This document shows, piece by piece, positions 44,196-52,058 of a stretch of 64,000 nt of DNA; position 1 is the first letter of the stretch; every line of letters begins with the position of its first letter. The position numbers and the translations under genes are program-made. The stretch is from NCBI GenBank assembly GCA_002400415.1, contig DGQP01000004.1, forward strand, positions 191,466 to 255,465. Reading direction: 5' to 3'. The notes beneath the pieces are model-generated. The model was not told the origin of the DNA, made no database searches, and saw nothing but the letters and a program-made list of their open reading frames with translations. The DNA comes from Chitinophagaceae bacterium UBA4411. GTDB lineage: Bacteria > Bacteroidota > Bacteroidia > Chitinophagales > Chitinophagaceae.

Positions 44196-44205
44196 CAAAC
44201 GTTTG
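44196..44205. promoter_or_regulatory. Candidate LacI-family operator
   Basis: CAAACGTTTG, a perfect 10-bp palindrome centred on CG, the core of LacI/GalR/PurR-type operators, lies 2 bp before the ATG at 44208 and in the 151-bp divergent region. No LacI-type gene is in the window. Confidence 0.45.
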
Positions 44206-44207
44206 CG

Positions 44208-45368
44208 ATGAAAAAAAGGAAACTAAGGATGGGAATGATCGGCGGTGGCAAAGACGCTTTTATCGGTGCCGTGCACCGGCTGGCATTTAATATGGATGGA
44301 CAGGTGGAAATGGTGGCCGGAGCCCTCAGTGTTAACCCGGAGATAGCGCTGGAGTCGGGCCGTGAGTTGTTTCTGCAGGAAGAAAGGACTTATACCGATT
44401 ATACAACTATGCTGGAAAAGGAAGCAGCAATGCCGGCAGATCGGCGAATAGATTTTATCAGTATCGTTACACCCAATTTTGTGCATTTTGATCCTGCCAT
44501 GAAGGCGTTGGAGAAGGGGTTTCATGTGGTGATTGAAAAGCCAATCACTTTTTCCCTGGAAGAAGCAAAAAAAATAAAGGAAAAAGCTGCACAAACGGGT
44601 CTTCATGTATTATTATGTCATACGTATACCGGTTACCCGATGGTCAAGCAGGCACGCCAATTAGTTAAAAGCGGGGTGTTTGGTAAAATCAGGAAAGTAT
44701 ATGTGGAATATCCCCAGGGGTGGTTAAGCACTTTTCTTGAAGGTGGAGATAATAAACAGGCGGCCTGGAGAACAGATCCCAAAAGAAGTGGTAAGGCCGG
44801 TTCGATGGGTGATATCGGCACCCATGCTTTTAACCTGGCAGAATATGTGACCGGGCAAAAAGTAACCCGGTTGTGTGCTGATATTAATACTATCGTGGAA
44901 GGAAGAATGCTGGATGATGATGGCGCTGCTTTTTTAAAATTTGATAATGGAATTAGCGGAGTACTGATGGCCACACAAATTGCAGCCGGGGAGGAGAATA
45001 ATGTCAAAATACGGGTGTACGGCGAAAAAGGCGGCATTGAATGGAAACAGGAAGATGCCAATACCTTATTAGTAAAATGGCTGGATAAACCTGCAGAAAT
45101 TTACAGGGCCGGTTCCGGCTATCTTGATTCTTTTGCCAGGCATAATTGCCGCACACCTGCCGGGCACCCGGAAGGTTATTTAGAAGCTTTTGCCAATTTG
45201 TACCGCAATTTCGCATTGACGGTTCGTGCAAAGATTAATGGAGAAACGCCGCAGGAGGAATGGCTTGATTTTCCCGGGGTGGAAGAAGGGGTAAGAGGTA
45301 TGGCTTTTATTGAAAATGTAATTGCTTCGGGACAAGCCGAAAAAAAGTGGATCGATTTTACTATTTAG
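44208..45368 (+). CDS. Gfo/Idh/MocA-family NAD(P)-dependent dehydrogenase
   Basis: 386 residues, no signal, cytoplasmic. The Rossmann domain begins LRMGMIGGGKDAFIGAVHRLAFNMDGQVEMVAGALS and continues with FISIVTPNFVHFDPAMKALEKGFHVVIEKPITFSLEEAKKI (the EKP catalytic motif). The C-terminal domain includes GSMGDIGTHAFNLAEYVTGQKV (catalytic His in GTHA). Family members oxidise or reduce sugars, inositols and 3-keto-glycosides. As first gene of the plus arm it likely reduces an imported keto sugar, or oxidises C3 inside the cell. The start follows the LacI-type palindrome closely. Confidence 0.88.
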   Translation: MKKRKLRMGMIGGGKDAFIGAVHRLAFNMDGQVEMVAGALSVNPEIALESGRELFLQEERTYTDYTTMLEKEAAMPADRRIDFISIVTPNFVHFDPAMKALEKGFHVVIEKPITFSLEEAKKIKEKAAQTGLHVLLCHTYTGYPMVKQARQLVKSGVFGKIRKVYVEYPQGWLSTFLEGGDNKQAAWRTDPKRSGKAGSMGDIGTHAFNLAEYVTGQKVTRLCADINTIVEGRMLDDDGAAFLKFDNGISGVLMATQIAAGEENNVKIRVYGEKGGIEWKQEDANTLLVKWLDKPAEIYRAGSGYLDSFARHNCRTPAGHPEGYLEAFANLYRNFALTVRAKINGETPQEEWLDFPGVEEGVRGMAFIENVIASGQAEKKWIDFTI

Positions 45369-45395
45369 TTCTTCAATTATTAATACCAACAGCAA

Positions 45396-46451
45396 ATGAC
45401 TACGATAAAGGGGCCTGCTATTTTTTTAGCACAATTCCTGGGAGATAATCCGCCATTCAATAATTTAAAATCAATCTGTCTTTGGGCAGAATCGTTAGGG
45501 TTCAAAGCTGTGCAAATTCCCACCTGGGATTCCCGCTGCATTGATCTGCAAAAAGCAGCGGAGAGCAAAACTTATGCTGATGAAATAAAAGGCATTATTA
45601 ATGATTGCGGGCTGGAGATATCCGAGCTATCAACCCACTTACAAGGTCAGTTAGTGGCCGTGCATCCTGCATATGATACTTTATTTGATGGTTTTGCGCC
45701 GGCGCATTTGCGGGGTAACCCAAAAGCAAGGACCGAATGGGCCATTCAGCAGGTGAGATACGGGGCAAAGGCATCGCAAAACCTGGGACTGACTGCACAC
45801 CCCACTTTCAGCGGTTCTTTATTGTGGCATACATTTCATCCCTGGCCGCAACGGCCTGCCGGTTTGGTGGAAGAAGGCTTTAAAGAACTCGGTAAACGCT
45901 GGACACCGATCCTCGATTATTTTGATGAATGCGGTGTGGATGTTTGCTACGAGATACATCCCGGCGAAGATTTGTTTGACGGGGTCACCTATGAAATGTT
46001 CTTAAAGGAAGTCAGCAATCATCCCCGGGCCTGTTTATTGTATGATCCCTCGCATTTTGTATTGCAGCAGTTAGATTATATCCAATATATCGATTTTTAT
46101 CATGAACGGATAAGAGCATTTCATGTAAAAGATGCCGAATTTAACGCAACAGGCAGGCAAGGTACTTTTGGTGGTTATCAAAGCTGGGCCAACAGGGCCG
46201 GACGGTATCGCTCACCTGGTGACGGGCAGGTGGATTTTAAAACCGTATTCAGTAAACTGACCGAATATGATTTCCCGGGCTGGGCAGTGATGGAGTGGGA
46301 ATGTTGTATCAAACACCCGGAAGATGGTGCAAGGGAAGGAGCTGAATTTATCCGGCAGCATATCATCCGCGTTACAGAAAGAGCCTTTGATGATTTTGCT
46401 TCCAGTGGGACTGATGAAAAAGCAAACAGGCTTTTGCTGGGATTAGACTAA
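45396..46451 (+). CDS. Cytoplasmic sugar phosphate isomerase/epimerase-like TIM-barrel protein
   Basis: 351 residues, no signal. It starts TTIKGPAIFLAQFLGDNPPFNNLKSICLWAESLGFKAVQIPTWDSRCIDLQKA and has metal-ligand segments VCYEIHPGEDLFDG (Glu), CLLYDPSHFVLQQLDYIQYIDFYHERIRAFHVKDAEFN (Asp, His) and WAVMEWECCIKHPEDGAREGAEFI (Glu). This long AP-endonuclease-2-type subfamily usually neighbours Gfo/Idh oxidoreductases. Unlike its two relatives in the minus arm it is not exported, so it likely works with the 44208 dehydrogenase. The promoter of the cytochrome genes starts inside its last codons. Confidence 0.87.
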   Translation: MTTIKGPAIFLAQFLGDNPPFNNLKSICLWAESLGFKAVQIPTWDSRCIDLQKAAESKTYADEIKGIINDCGLEISELSTHLQGQLVAVHPAYDTLFDGFAPAHLRGNPKARTEWAIQQVRYGAKASQNLGLTAHPTFSGSLLWHTFHPWPQRPAGLVEEGFKELGKRWTPILDYFDECGVDVCYEIHPGEDLFDGVTYEMFLKEVSNHPRACLLYDPSHFVLQQLDYIQYIDFYHERIRAFHVKDAEFNATGRQGTFGGYQSWANRAGRYRSPGDGQVDFKTVFSKLTEYDFPGWAVMEWECCIKHPEDGAREGAEFIRQHIIRVTERAFDDFASSGTDEKANRLLLGLD

Positions 46452-46463
46452 CCTTTAATTTCG
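46433..46463 (+). promoter_or_regulatory. Bacteroidota-type promoter of the cytochrome pair
   Basis: TTTG (46433-46436), a 19-bp spacer and TAATTTCG (46456-46463) fit the -33/-7 consensus with one change. It overlaps the end of the TIM-barrel gene and lies 30 bp before the cytochrome ATG at 46494. Confidence 0.55.
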
Positions 46464-46493
46464 CCGTACATTTCATTTCTAAAATAATAAAAC

Positions 46494-46901
46494 ATGAAAA
46501 AGATATTTTTATCCTTTGCAGTTGCAATAGTAATCAGTTCCTGTGGTAACAGTTCTTCGGAAACAACCAGCGGTACAGGAGATACGAAAGCAACCGAAAC
46601 AAAAGATGCTGCTGCAGATGATCTTTCCGGCAACCCTGTTTATCAGAAAGGTTTGGCATTGGTGGCAAAAAGTGATTGCCTGACCTGCCATAAGGTTGAT
46701 GATAAACTGACCGGGCCCCCTTACCGGGAAGTTGCAGATAAGTATGCATCACTGCCTGATACTATTGTTGCACACCTGGCAGGAAAAATCATTAAAGGTG
46801 GAAACGGAGTTTGGGGTGAGGCCTTTATGACACCACATGCAGCGGTTTCACAGGAAGATGCGGAGGCAATGGTGAAATATATTTTGTTACTGAAAAAATA
46901 A
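46494..46901 (+). CDS. Monohaem c-type cytochrome lipoprotein
   Basis: 135 residues. Lipoprotein signal with SSC at Cys17, then a Ser/Thr/Ala-rich linker (about 18-45) and a class I cytochrome c domain: haem motif CLTCH (Cys62, Cys65, His66) and axial Met112 in AFMTPHAAVSQEDAEAMVKYIL. The likely role is electron acceptor for the GMC dehydrogenase in the minus arm, as LacB is for LacA in other glucoside 3-dehydrogenases. Its stop overlaps the ATG of the next cytochrome gene by one base (TAATG). The promoter at 46433-46463 could express it independently of the upstream genes. Confidence 0.9.
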   Translation: MKKIFLSFAVAIVISSCGNSSSETTSGTGDTKATETKDAAADDLSGNPVYQKGLALVAKSDCLTCHKVDDKLTGPPYREVADKYASLPDTIVAHLAGKIIKGGNGVWGEAFMTPHAAVSQEDAEAMVKYILLLKK

Positions 46902-47272
46902 TGCCTGTGAAGCTAAAATCTCCAATTGTTTTTTTCTTTCTATTACTGGTTGCTTGTAATGCAGGAAAGAATATCGTTCCAGTTACAGTATTAACAATTT
47001 CAGATACTACTGCTCAAGAAGGAAAAAAGATCATATTGGCAAGTGATTGTATAACCTGTCATAAGATCGGAGATGACAAACTTATCGGGCCTTCATTCAT
47101 TGATGTTTCGAATAAATATGCGACAACACAAAGAAATATCGATTTTCTATCTGATAAAATTATTTCAGGAGGTAGTGGTAACTGGGGTAAAATCCCCATG
47201 ACACCACATAGAAATTTAACAAATGGTAATGCTGCTTTGGCAGTCAAATATATTCTATCATTAAAAAAATAA
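46901..47272 (+). CDS. Second monohaem c-type cytochrome lipoprotein
   Basis: 123 residues, start overlapping the previous stop by one base. Lipobox LLVAC (Cys19), haem motif CITCH (Cys50, Cys53, His54) and axial Met100 in KIPMTPHRNL. It aligns along its full length with the preceding cytochrome (for example DCITCHKIGDDKLIGPSF against DCLTCHKVDDKLTGPPY), so the two arose by tandem duplication. Its sequence is noticeably AT-richer than its neighbours, hinting at divergent history. Two cytochromes could form an electron relay or serve different acceptors. Confidence 0.88.
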   Translation: MPVKLKSPIVFFFLLLVACNAGKNIVPVTVLTISDTTAQEGKKIILASDCITCHKIGDDKLIGPSFIDVSNKYATTQRNIDFLSDKIISGGSGNWGKIPMTPHRNLTNGNAALAVKYILSLKK

Positions 47273-47277
47273 ACAGG

Positions 47278-48057
47278 ATGAAAAGAATGCTTGCCGGTAT
47301 TGTTCTTCTTGCCGCTATTACAAGTTGTAACAATAAAAGTGGCCCAGAAACTGCAGCAGGGACTGATACTGCAACAGCTTCCAAAATTGAAACCTCAGAA
47401 AATAAGCTGACCGACCAGGAAAAAGCAGATGGCTGGCAATTGTTATTCGATGGGGAAAGCACGAAAGGATGGCATAAATACGGGGGTAATCCTGTTGGCA
47501 GTGCCTGGAAGGTGGCTGATGGTAATTTATACCTCGATACACTGGTGAAAGAAAACTGGCAGATCAAAGATGGCGGAGATATAGTTAGTGATGAGGAGTT
47601 CGAAAATTTTCACCTGAAACTGGAATGGAAGATTGCTAAGGACGGCAACAGCGGCATTATGTTCTATGTGCATGAAGATACATTGAAATACAAATGGCCC
47701 TGGGAAACTGCTCCTGAAATGCAGGTGCTGGATAATAACGGTCACCCGGATTCAAAGATCATTAAACACCGTGCGGGAGACCTGTATGACCTGATCAGTT
47801 CAAGTAAAGAAACTGTAAGACCTGCCGGCGAGTGGAACCAGGTGGAAATAAAATGCGTGAATGCAAAACTGGAACTGTGGCTGAATGGTGAGAATGTGGT
47901 TAGCACTACGTTATGGGATGATGCCTGGAAAAAGCTGGTGGCAGGAAGTAAGTTTGCGAAGATGCCTGATTTTGGTATCTATAAAAAAGGGAAGATTGCA
48001 TTACAGGACCATGGCAATGCAGTATGGTTCAGGAATATTATGATCAAAAGAATGTAA
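47278..48057 (+). CDS. DUF1080 lipoprotein (3-keto-disaccharide hydrolase family)
   Basis: 259 residues. Lipoprotein signal ending AAITSC (Cys17), a linker of about 30 residues, and one DUF1080 concanavalin-like domain from about residue 50: WQLLFDGESTKGWHKYG, FENFHLKLEWKIAKDGNSGIMFYVHE, ETAPEMQVLDNNGHPDSK, HRAGDLYDLI and ALQDHGNAVWFRNIMIKR. PF06439 is named 3-keto-disaccharide hydrolase because members cleave 3-keto-glycosides made by oxidoreductases such as the GMC protein here. The context supports that role directly. It starts 5 bp after the second cytochrome gene and precedes a terminator. Confidence 0.88.
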   Translation: MKRMLAGIVLLAAITSCNNKSGPETAAGTDTATASKIETSENKLTDQEKADGWQLLFDGESTKGWHKYGGNPVGSAWKVADGNLYLDTLVKENWQIKDGGDIVSDEEFENFHLKLEWKIAKDGNSGIMFYVHEDTLKYKWPWETAPEMQVLDNNGHPDSKIIKHRAGDLYDLISSSKETVRPAGEWNQVEIKCVNAKLELWLNGENVVSTTLWDDAWKKLVAGSKFAKMPDFGIYKKGKIALQDHGNAVWFRNIMIKRM

Positions 48058-48080
48058 CTGACCTTTAAGAATACAGAATA

Positions 48081-48116
48081 AAGTAAAGGGCTGTCGGAAA
48101 CAACAGCCCTTTACTT
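48081..48116. terminator. Bidirectional terminator after the DUF1080 gene
   Basis: A 14-bp perfect stem (AAGTAAAGGGCTGT with ACAGCCCTTTACTT) around an 8-nt loop, followed by TTAT on the plus strand and a similar run on the minus strand. It separates the plus sugar operon from the convergent 48133 gene. Confidence 0.8.
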
Positions 48117-48132
48117 TTATAACAAAATGCTA

Positions 48133-48696
48133 TTAATTAGTTGAAAATGTGGCCACACAATCGTCAAATTTGTTTTCCCAGCTTTCCATTTCACCCTGTT
48201 TGCAGGTACAGGTTATAACATAAGCAATCTCATCAGCAACGAGCACATAAACCTTCACTTCAAGTGGGTAACCCATGTAGGAATGGCTGTATCTCATCCA
48301 CTTTGCGGTATGTCCGTCAATTTGTTTTGTCCCGTTGTCAATTTCTTTCCATTCGGTCAGCATACTCTTCATATTAACCAGGGAGCGGCGAAAGTATTCT
48401 TCTGCTGTTTGATTACCGATTTTTTCCGTAACGACATTTATGTTCTCCCTGAAGTTATCACTGCTGCTTTCCACAGGAGAAGAGATAATAGTGGCCTGCA
48501 TCCCCATCATGGATGTATCTGTTTTCTCCCAGCCATCAGGCGCATCAATTGAAAAAGAGCCACTTCCGGCATTAAGGTTCGGGTTGTGTCGCAACGCTTT
48601 TTCAATTTCTTCCGGGGAGGTCGCCGTTTTTTTCTGCCTGCAACCAGTTGTAATGAGTATTGAAAAAGAAAGGAGTATATAGAATAAGGGCTTCAT
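48133..48696 (-). CDS. Hypothetical lipoprotein with a PsbP/DcrB-like domain
   Basis: 187 residues. Lipobox TTGC (Cys19) after MKPLFYILLSFSILI. The mature chain (from about residue 45) has the PsbP/DcrB-like pattern: GSFSIDAPDGWEKTDTSMMGMQATIISSPVESSSDNFRENINVVTEKI, KSMLTEWKEIDNGTKQIDGHTAKWMRYSHSYMGYPLEVKVYVLVADEIAYVITCTCKQGEMESW and a final C-terminal helix. Such proteins are common in Bacteroidota and have no established enzymatic role. It is monocistronic, convergent with the sugar operon. Confidence 0.7.
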   Translation of the reverse strand: MKPLFYILLSFSILITTGCRQKKTATSPEEIEKALRHNPNLNAGSGSFSIDAPDGWEKTDTSMMGMQATIISSPVESSSDNFRENINVVTEKIGNQTAEEYFRRSLVNMKSMLTEWKEIDNGTKQIDGHTAKWMRYSHSYMGYPLEVKVYVLVADEIAYVITCTCKQGEMESWENKFDDCVATFSTN

Positions 48697-48817
48697 AAAA
48701 CAATTTTGTACGGAAGATAAGTAACATTTTTAAAAATAACAGCCCGGTCTCTGCGGGTAGCGTTTGTTTTTTGGACGGGATTCACTAACTTTTCTATTCA
48801 CCAAAACTGCTTTAAAC

Positions 48818-49240
48818 ATGGATACTTCATTTATAGGAAGTTTGAACTGGCCGGCTGTTCTGGTCGCAGCCTTTGCCTATTTTATACTGGGAGCCATCTG
48901 GTATTCTAAACTATTATTTGCCAGCCATTGGATTGCCAGCAGCGGGATGGATACGAACAGGACCGGCAGCCGGAAAGGAGTGGGAGGAATTATGGCCTTT
49001 ACTTTCCTGCTTGAATTCGTGGTCTGTGCCGGCCTTGGTATTTTGGTGTACAGGCTGATGTTATCCGGTTTTTTGTCAGGCCTCAAACTCGGGCTGTTCA
49101 CCGGCGTTTGTTTCGCTGCAATAGGAATTACAATTTCTTATCTCTACCAGAGTAAGCCGCAGGTATTAACCCTGATCGACAGTGGTTATCATATTACCGG
49201 AAACATTCTCGCCGCTGTCATTCTTTGCGTCTGGCATTAA
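48818..49240 (+). CDS. DUF1761-family membrane protein
   Basis: 140 residues from the ATG at 48818; the frame is open to 48764. Four hydrophobic helices: WPAVLVAAFAYFILGAIWYSKLLF, GIMAFTFLLEFVVCAGLGILVYRLM, LFTGVCFAAIGITISYLY and HITGNILAAVILCVWH. The opening AAFAYFILGAIWYSKLLFASHWI is the DUF1761 signature (NWxxVxxAxxxxxxxGxxWY). Inner-membrane location is expected; function is unknown. It converges on pyruvate kinase and shares a terminator with it. Confidence 0.82.
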   Translation: MDTSFIGSLNWPAVLVAAFAYFILGAIWYSKLLFASHWIASSGMDTNRTGSRKGVGGIMAFTFLLEFVVCAGLGILVYRLMLSGFLSGLKLGLFTGVCFAAIGITISYLYQSKPQVLTLIDSGYHITGNILAAVILCVWH

Positions 49241-49246
49241 TATCAT

Positions 49247-49279
49247 AAAAAATAAGCCGGTAAAACCGGCTTATTTTTT
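49247..49279. terminator. Bidirectional terminator between DUF1761 gene and pyruvate kinase
   Basis: A 15-bp perfect stem (AAAAAATAAGCCGGT with ACCGGCTTATTTTTT) around an AAA loop. Its right arm touches the pyruvate kinase stop codon. Confidence 0.85.
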
Positions 49280-50769
49280 TATTCCACTTTCGTGATTTTA
49301 AGAACGTTTGTCGGGAGGTGTAAATGAACCGGTGTACTTCCCGTGCTGACCACTACATTCCCTTTGGTAACAAACCCTCTTTCTTTCAAAATATCAATCT
49401 GGTCGAATACAATATCATCCAGGCTTTCTTCTTCATCGTAATAAAAAGCCCGGATACCCCAGCTAAGACTTAATTGATTGACCAATGATCTCTCTTTGGT
49501 AAAAATGTATAAAAATGCTTTAGGGCGGTAACTGCTGAGTGTAAAACCTGTATAACCACTTTGTGTCATACCAACTATCGCATCCGCACTGACATCTTCA
49601 GCCAGTTTACAGGCATTATAGCAGATCGCATCACTCAGGAAAGACGGGGAGTGGGGCTGTGGTTTCAGCATTTCTTCCCGGTCGTAATCATAAGCCTTGG
49701 TTTCAATCTCGTGAATGATCTTGCTCATGGTTTCCACCACCAGTTTGGGGTATTTACCTGTGGCTGTTTCGGCACTCAGCATCACAGCATCAGCACCTTC
49801 CAGTACTGCATTCGCCACATCGGTGATCTCACTCCGGTTGGGTTTCGTCCTGTCGATCATGCTTTCCATCATCTGCGTGGCCACGATCACCGGTTTGGCA
49901 CGATGCAGGCATTTTTTAATAATATCTTTTTGTATCAGGGGGACTTCCTCAATAGGTAATTCAACGCCAAGATCACCACGGGCAATCATGATGCCATCGC
50001 TTTCCACAATAATATCACGCAGGTTTTTTAACGCTTCCGGCATTTCGATCTTGGCAATCACTTTGGCTTTATGGCCACCTTCTGTTATCCTCCGCTTGAG
50101 GTCAATGATATCATTGGGCTTTCTTACAAAAGATAAGGCCACCCAATCCACGTTTTGTGTCAGGATGAAATCAAGATCAGCAAGATCTTTCTCTGTTAAG
50201 GAAGGCAGGGAAATATTTGTATCCGGCAGGTTAACTCCTTTTTTAGGGAGTAACAAACCACCCAGGGTGACTTCAACTTTTACATCTTTTTCTCTGGTGA
50301 TCTCTTTTACAACCACTTCCAGCTTTCCGTCATCGATGAGTATTTTCTCACCCACTTTCACGTCAGCATGAAGATCCGGGTAGGAAACATAGATTTTTTC
50401 CATGCTGCCTACCAGTTTCTGGTTGGTGAACGTAAGTATATCGCCTTCTTTAATGTCTAATGAACCACCTTCAATTTCGCCCACTCTCAGTTTAGGACCC
50501 TGCAGGTCGGCCAGGATTGAAATATTATAAGGTTCTTTCTTATTCATCTCCTGTATCATCTCAATGATCTTGCCTTTACCGGCATGATCTCCGTGAGAAA
50601 AATTGAGACGAAAAACATTCACCCCGGCTTTTACCAGTTCCAGCAATTTGTCATAGGTGTCGCAGGCAGGGCCAACGGTGGCTACGATCTTGGTTCTTTT
50701 AAAAGCATGCTGGCGGCCTGCTTCTTTATCAAATTCTTTGTGCAGGTATTTTTCAATGTTCTTGTTCAT
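49279..50769 (-). CDS. pyk: Pyruvate kinase
   Basis: 496 residues. All hallmark segments are present: RTKIVATVGPACDTYDKLLELVKAGVNVFRLNFSHGDH, ILADLQGPKLRVGEI, the active-site IAKIEMPEALKNLRDIIVESDGIMIARGDLGVELPIEEVP (catalytic Lys and the metal-binding Glu/Asp), and the C-terminal domain (SADAIVGMTQSGYTGFTLSSYRPKA). It catalyses the last step of glycolysis: PEP + ADP to pyruvate + ATP. It lies 81 bp downstream of phosphofructokinase on the same strand, so the two glycolytic kinases may be co-expressed. Confidence 0.96.
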   Translation of the reverse strand: MNKNIEKYLHKEFDKEAGRQHAFKRTKIVATVGPACDTYDKLLELVKAGVNVFRLNFSHGDHAGKGKIIEMIQEMNKKEPYNISILADLQGPKLRVGEIEGGSLDIKEGDILTFTNQKLVGSMEKIYVSYPDLHADVKVGEKILIDDGKLEVVVKEITREKDVKVEVTLGGLLLPKKGVNLPDTNISLPSLTEKDLADLDFILTQNVDWVALSFVRKPNDIIDLKRRITEGGHKAKVIAKIEMPEALKNLRDIIVESDGIMIARGDLGVELPIEEVPLIQKDIIKKCLHRAKPVIVATQMMESMIDRTKPNRSEITDVANAVLEGADAVMLSAETATGKYPKLVVETMSKIIHEIETKAYDYDREEMLKPQPHSPSFLSDAICYNACKLAEDVSADAIVGMTQSGYTGFTLSSYRPKAFLYIFTKERSLVNQLSLSWGIRAFYYDEEESLDDIVFDQIDILKERGFVTKGNVVVSTGSTPVHLHLPTNVLKITKVE

Positions 50770-50850
50770 AGTGTTCGTTTCTGGTTACTTGTTGCTGATC
50801 CGGTGTAATGACAGAGCCGGCAATCAGCCGTTAGTGCAGGTCTCTTAATT

Positions 50851-51834
50851 TTAGCTGGCTAATATCTTTACGATTTTCATCCATTCTTCGCTGATCTTGC
50901 CTTTGTTTTTCACAGCCGTCTCCAGGGGTATATAGTGCATTTTATTATTAAGGATACCTACAAATACATTATGGCGGCCTTCTATCAGGCTCTCAACAGC
51001 ATGGTAACCCATACGGCTGGCAATCAGCCTGTCCATACAACTGGGTGAACCGCCACGTTGTATATGTCCGAGAATGCAAACCCTGATCTCTGCATTCGGG
51101 AGCTTTTCTTCGAGTACCTTCTGCACTTCATTGGCGCCGCCAAATTCATCTCCCTCTGCCACTACAATAAGGTTCACCAATTTTTTCCGGCGTTCTTTTT
51201 CCTGCAGTGACACAATCAGGTCATCCATATTGGTTTTCCGTTCAGGAACAAGAATATTTTCAGCTCCTGTGGCAATACCGCTATGCAGGGCGATATAGCC
51301 GGCATCACGTCCCATTACTTCAATGATGAAGATACGGTCATGTGCATCCATGGTATCCCTGATCTTGTCAATAGCTTCCACGGCTGTATTTACAGCTGTA
51401 TCAAACCCGATAGTAAAATCGGTCCCGGCAATATCCTTATCAATGGTGCCGGCCAGGCCAATACAGGGTATATCATATTCCTGGCTGAACTTAACTGCAC
51501 CGCGGAACGATCCGTCACCCCCGATGATCACCAGGCCATCGATGCCTCTTTTCCTGAGTGTTTCATAAGCTATCTTTCTTCCTTCGGGTTCATAGAACTC
51601 TTTGCAACGGGCTGTTTTCAGGATGGTCCCGCCCCGCTGAATAATATTCGCCACCGAACGGCCATCCATTTTAATGATATCATCTTCGATCATACCCTGG
51701 TAGCCACGCATAATACCAAAAACTTCTAATCCATGATAAATGCCGGTGCGTACCACAGCCCTGATGGCGGCATTCATGCCGGGAGAGTCCCCGCCAGATG
51801 TCAGTACCCCGATCTTTGTTACTTTCTTTGCCAT
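50851..51834 (-). CDS. pfkA: 6-phosphofructokinase (ATP-dependent)
   Basis: 327 residues, the usual bacterial PfkA length. Diagnostic parts: GVLTSGGDSPGMNAAIRAVVR, GLVIIGGDGSFRGA (Gly in GGDG, typical of ATP users rather than PPi users), GLAGTIDKDIAGTDFTIGFDTA with the catalytic Asp, EVMGRDAGYIALHSGIA and RVCILGHIQRGGSPSCMDRL. The position usually Asn in GTIDND is Lys here. It phosphorylates fructose-6-phosphate at O1. Followed by pyruvate kinase, forming a probable glycolytic pair. Confidence 0.95.
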   Translation of the reverse strand: MAKKVTKIGVLTSGGDSPGMNAAIRAVVRTGIYHGLEVFGIMRGYQGMIEDDIIKMDGRSVANIIQRGGTILKTARCKEFYEPEGRKIAYETLRKRGIDGLVIIGGDGSFRGAVKFSQEYDIPCIGLAGTIDKDIAGTDFTIGFDTAVNTAVEAIDKIRDTMDAHDRIFIIEVMGRDAGYIALHSGIATGAENILVPERKTNMDDLIVSLQEKERRKKLVNLIVVAEGDEFGGANEVQKVLEEKLPNAEIRVCILGHIQRGGSPSCMDRLIASRMGYHAVESLIEGRHNVFVGILNNKMHYIPLETAVKNKGKISEEWMKIVKILAS

Positions 51835-52058
51835 AGTATTGTTCTGCTGTCTTCTGCTGATTAAATTTTTTGTCTGGGACGAACAATCGTTTGAATATTC
51901 TAAAGGTAAAAGGCCCTCAAAAATACGGTTTTGTTTTGATTGTGTTTTTTTAACACGGAAGAGGTTTCAGGACATCTTTCTGGTCTTCTTAACATAAATA
52001 CCCACCAGCACGCAGGAAAAAACAAGATTCCCGGCGTTAAGTTGTAAATCAAATCATC

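Noticed and set aside
44159..44207. Possible promoter pairs in the divergent sugar-locus region
   Set aside because: AT-rich stretches such as TACATTTAG come close to the -7 consensus, but no -33 box at correct spacing could be chosen, so only the operator palindrome is reported.
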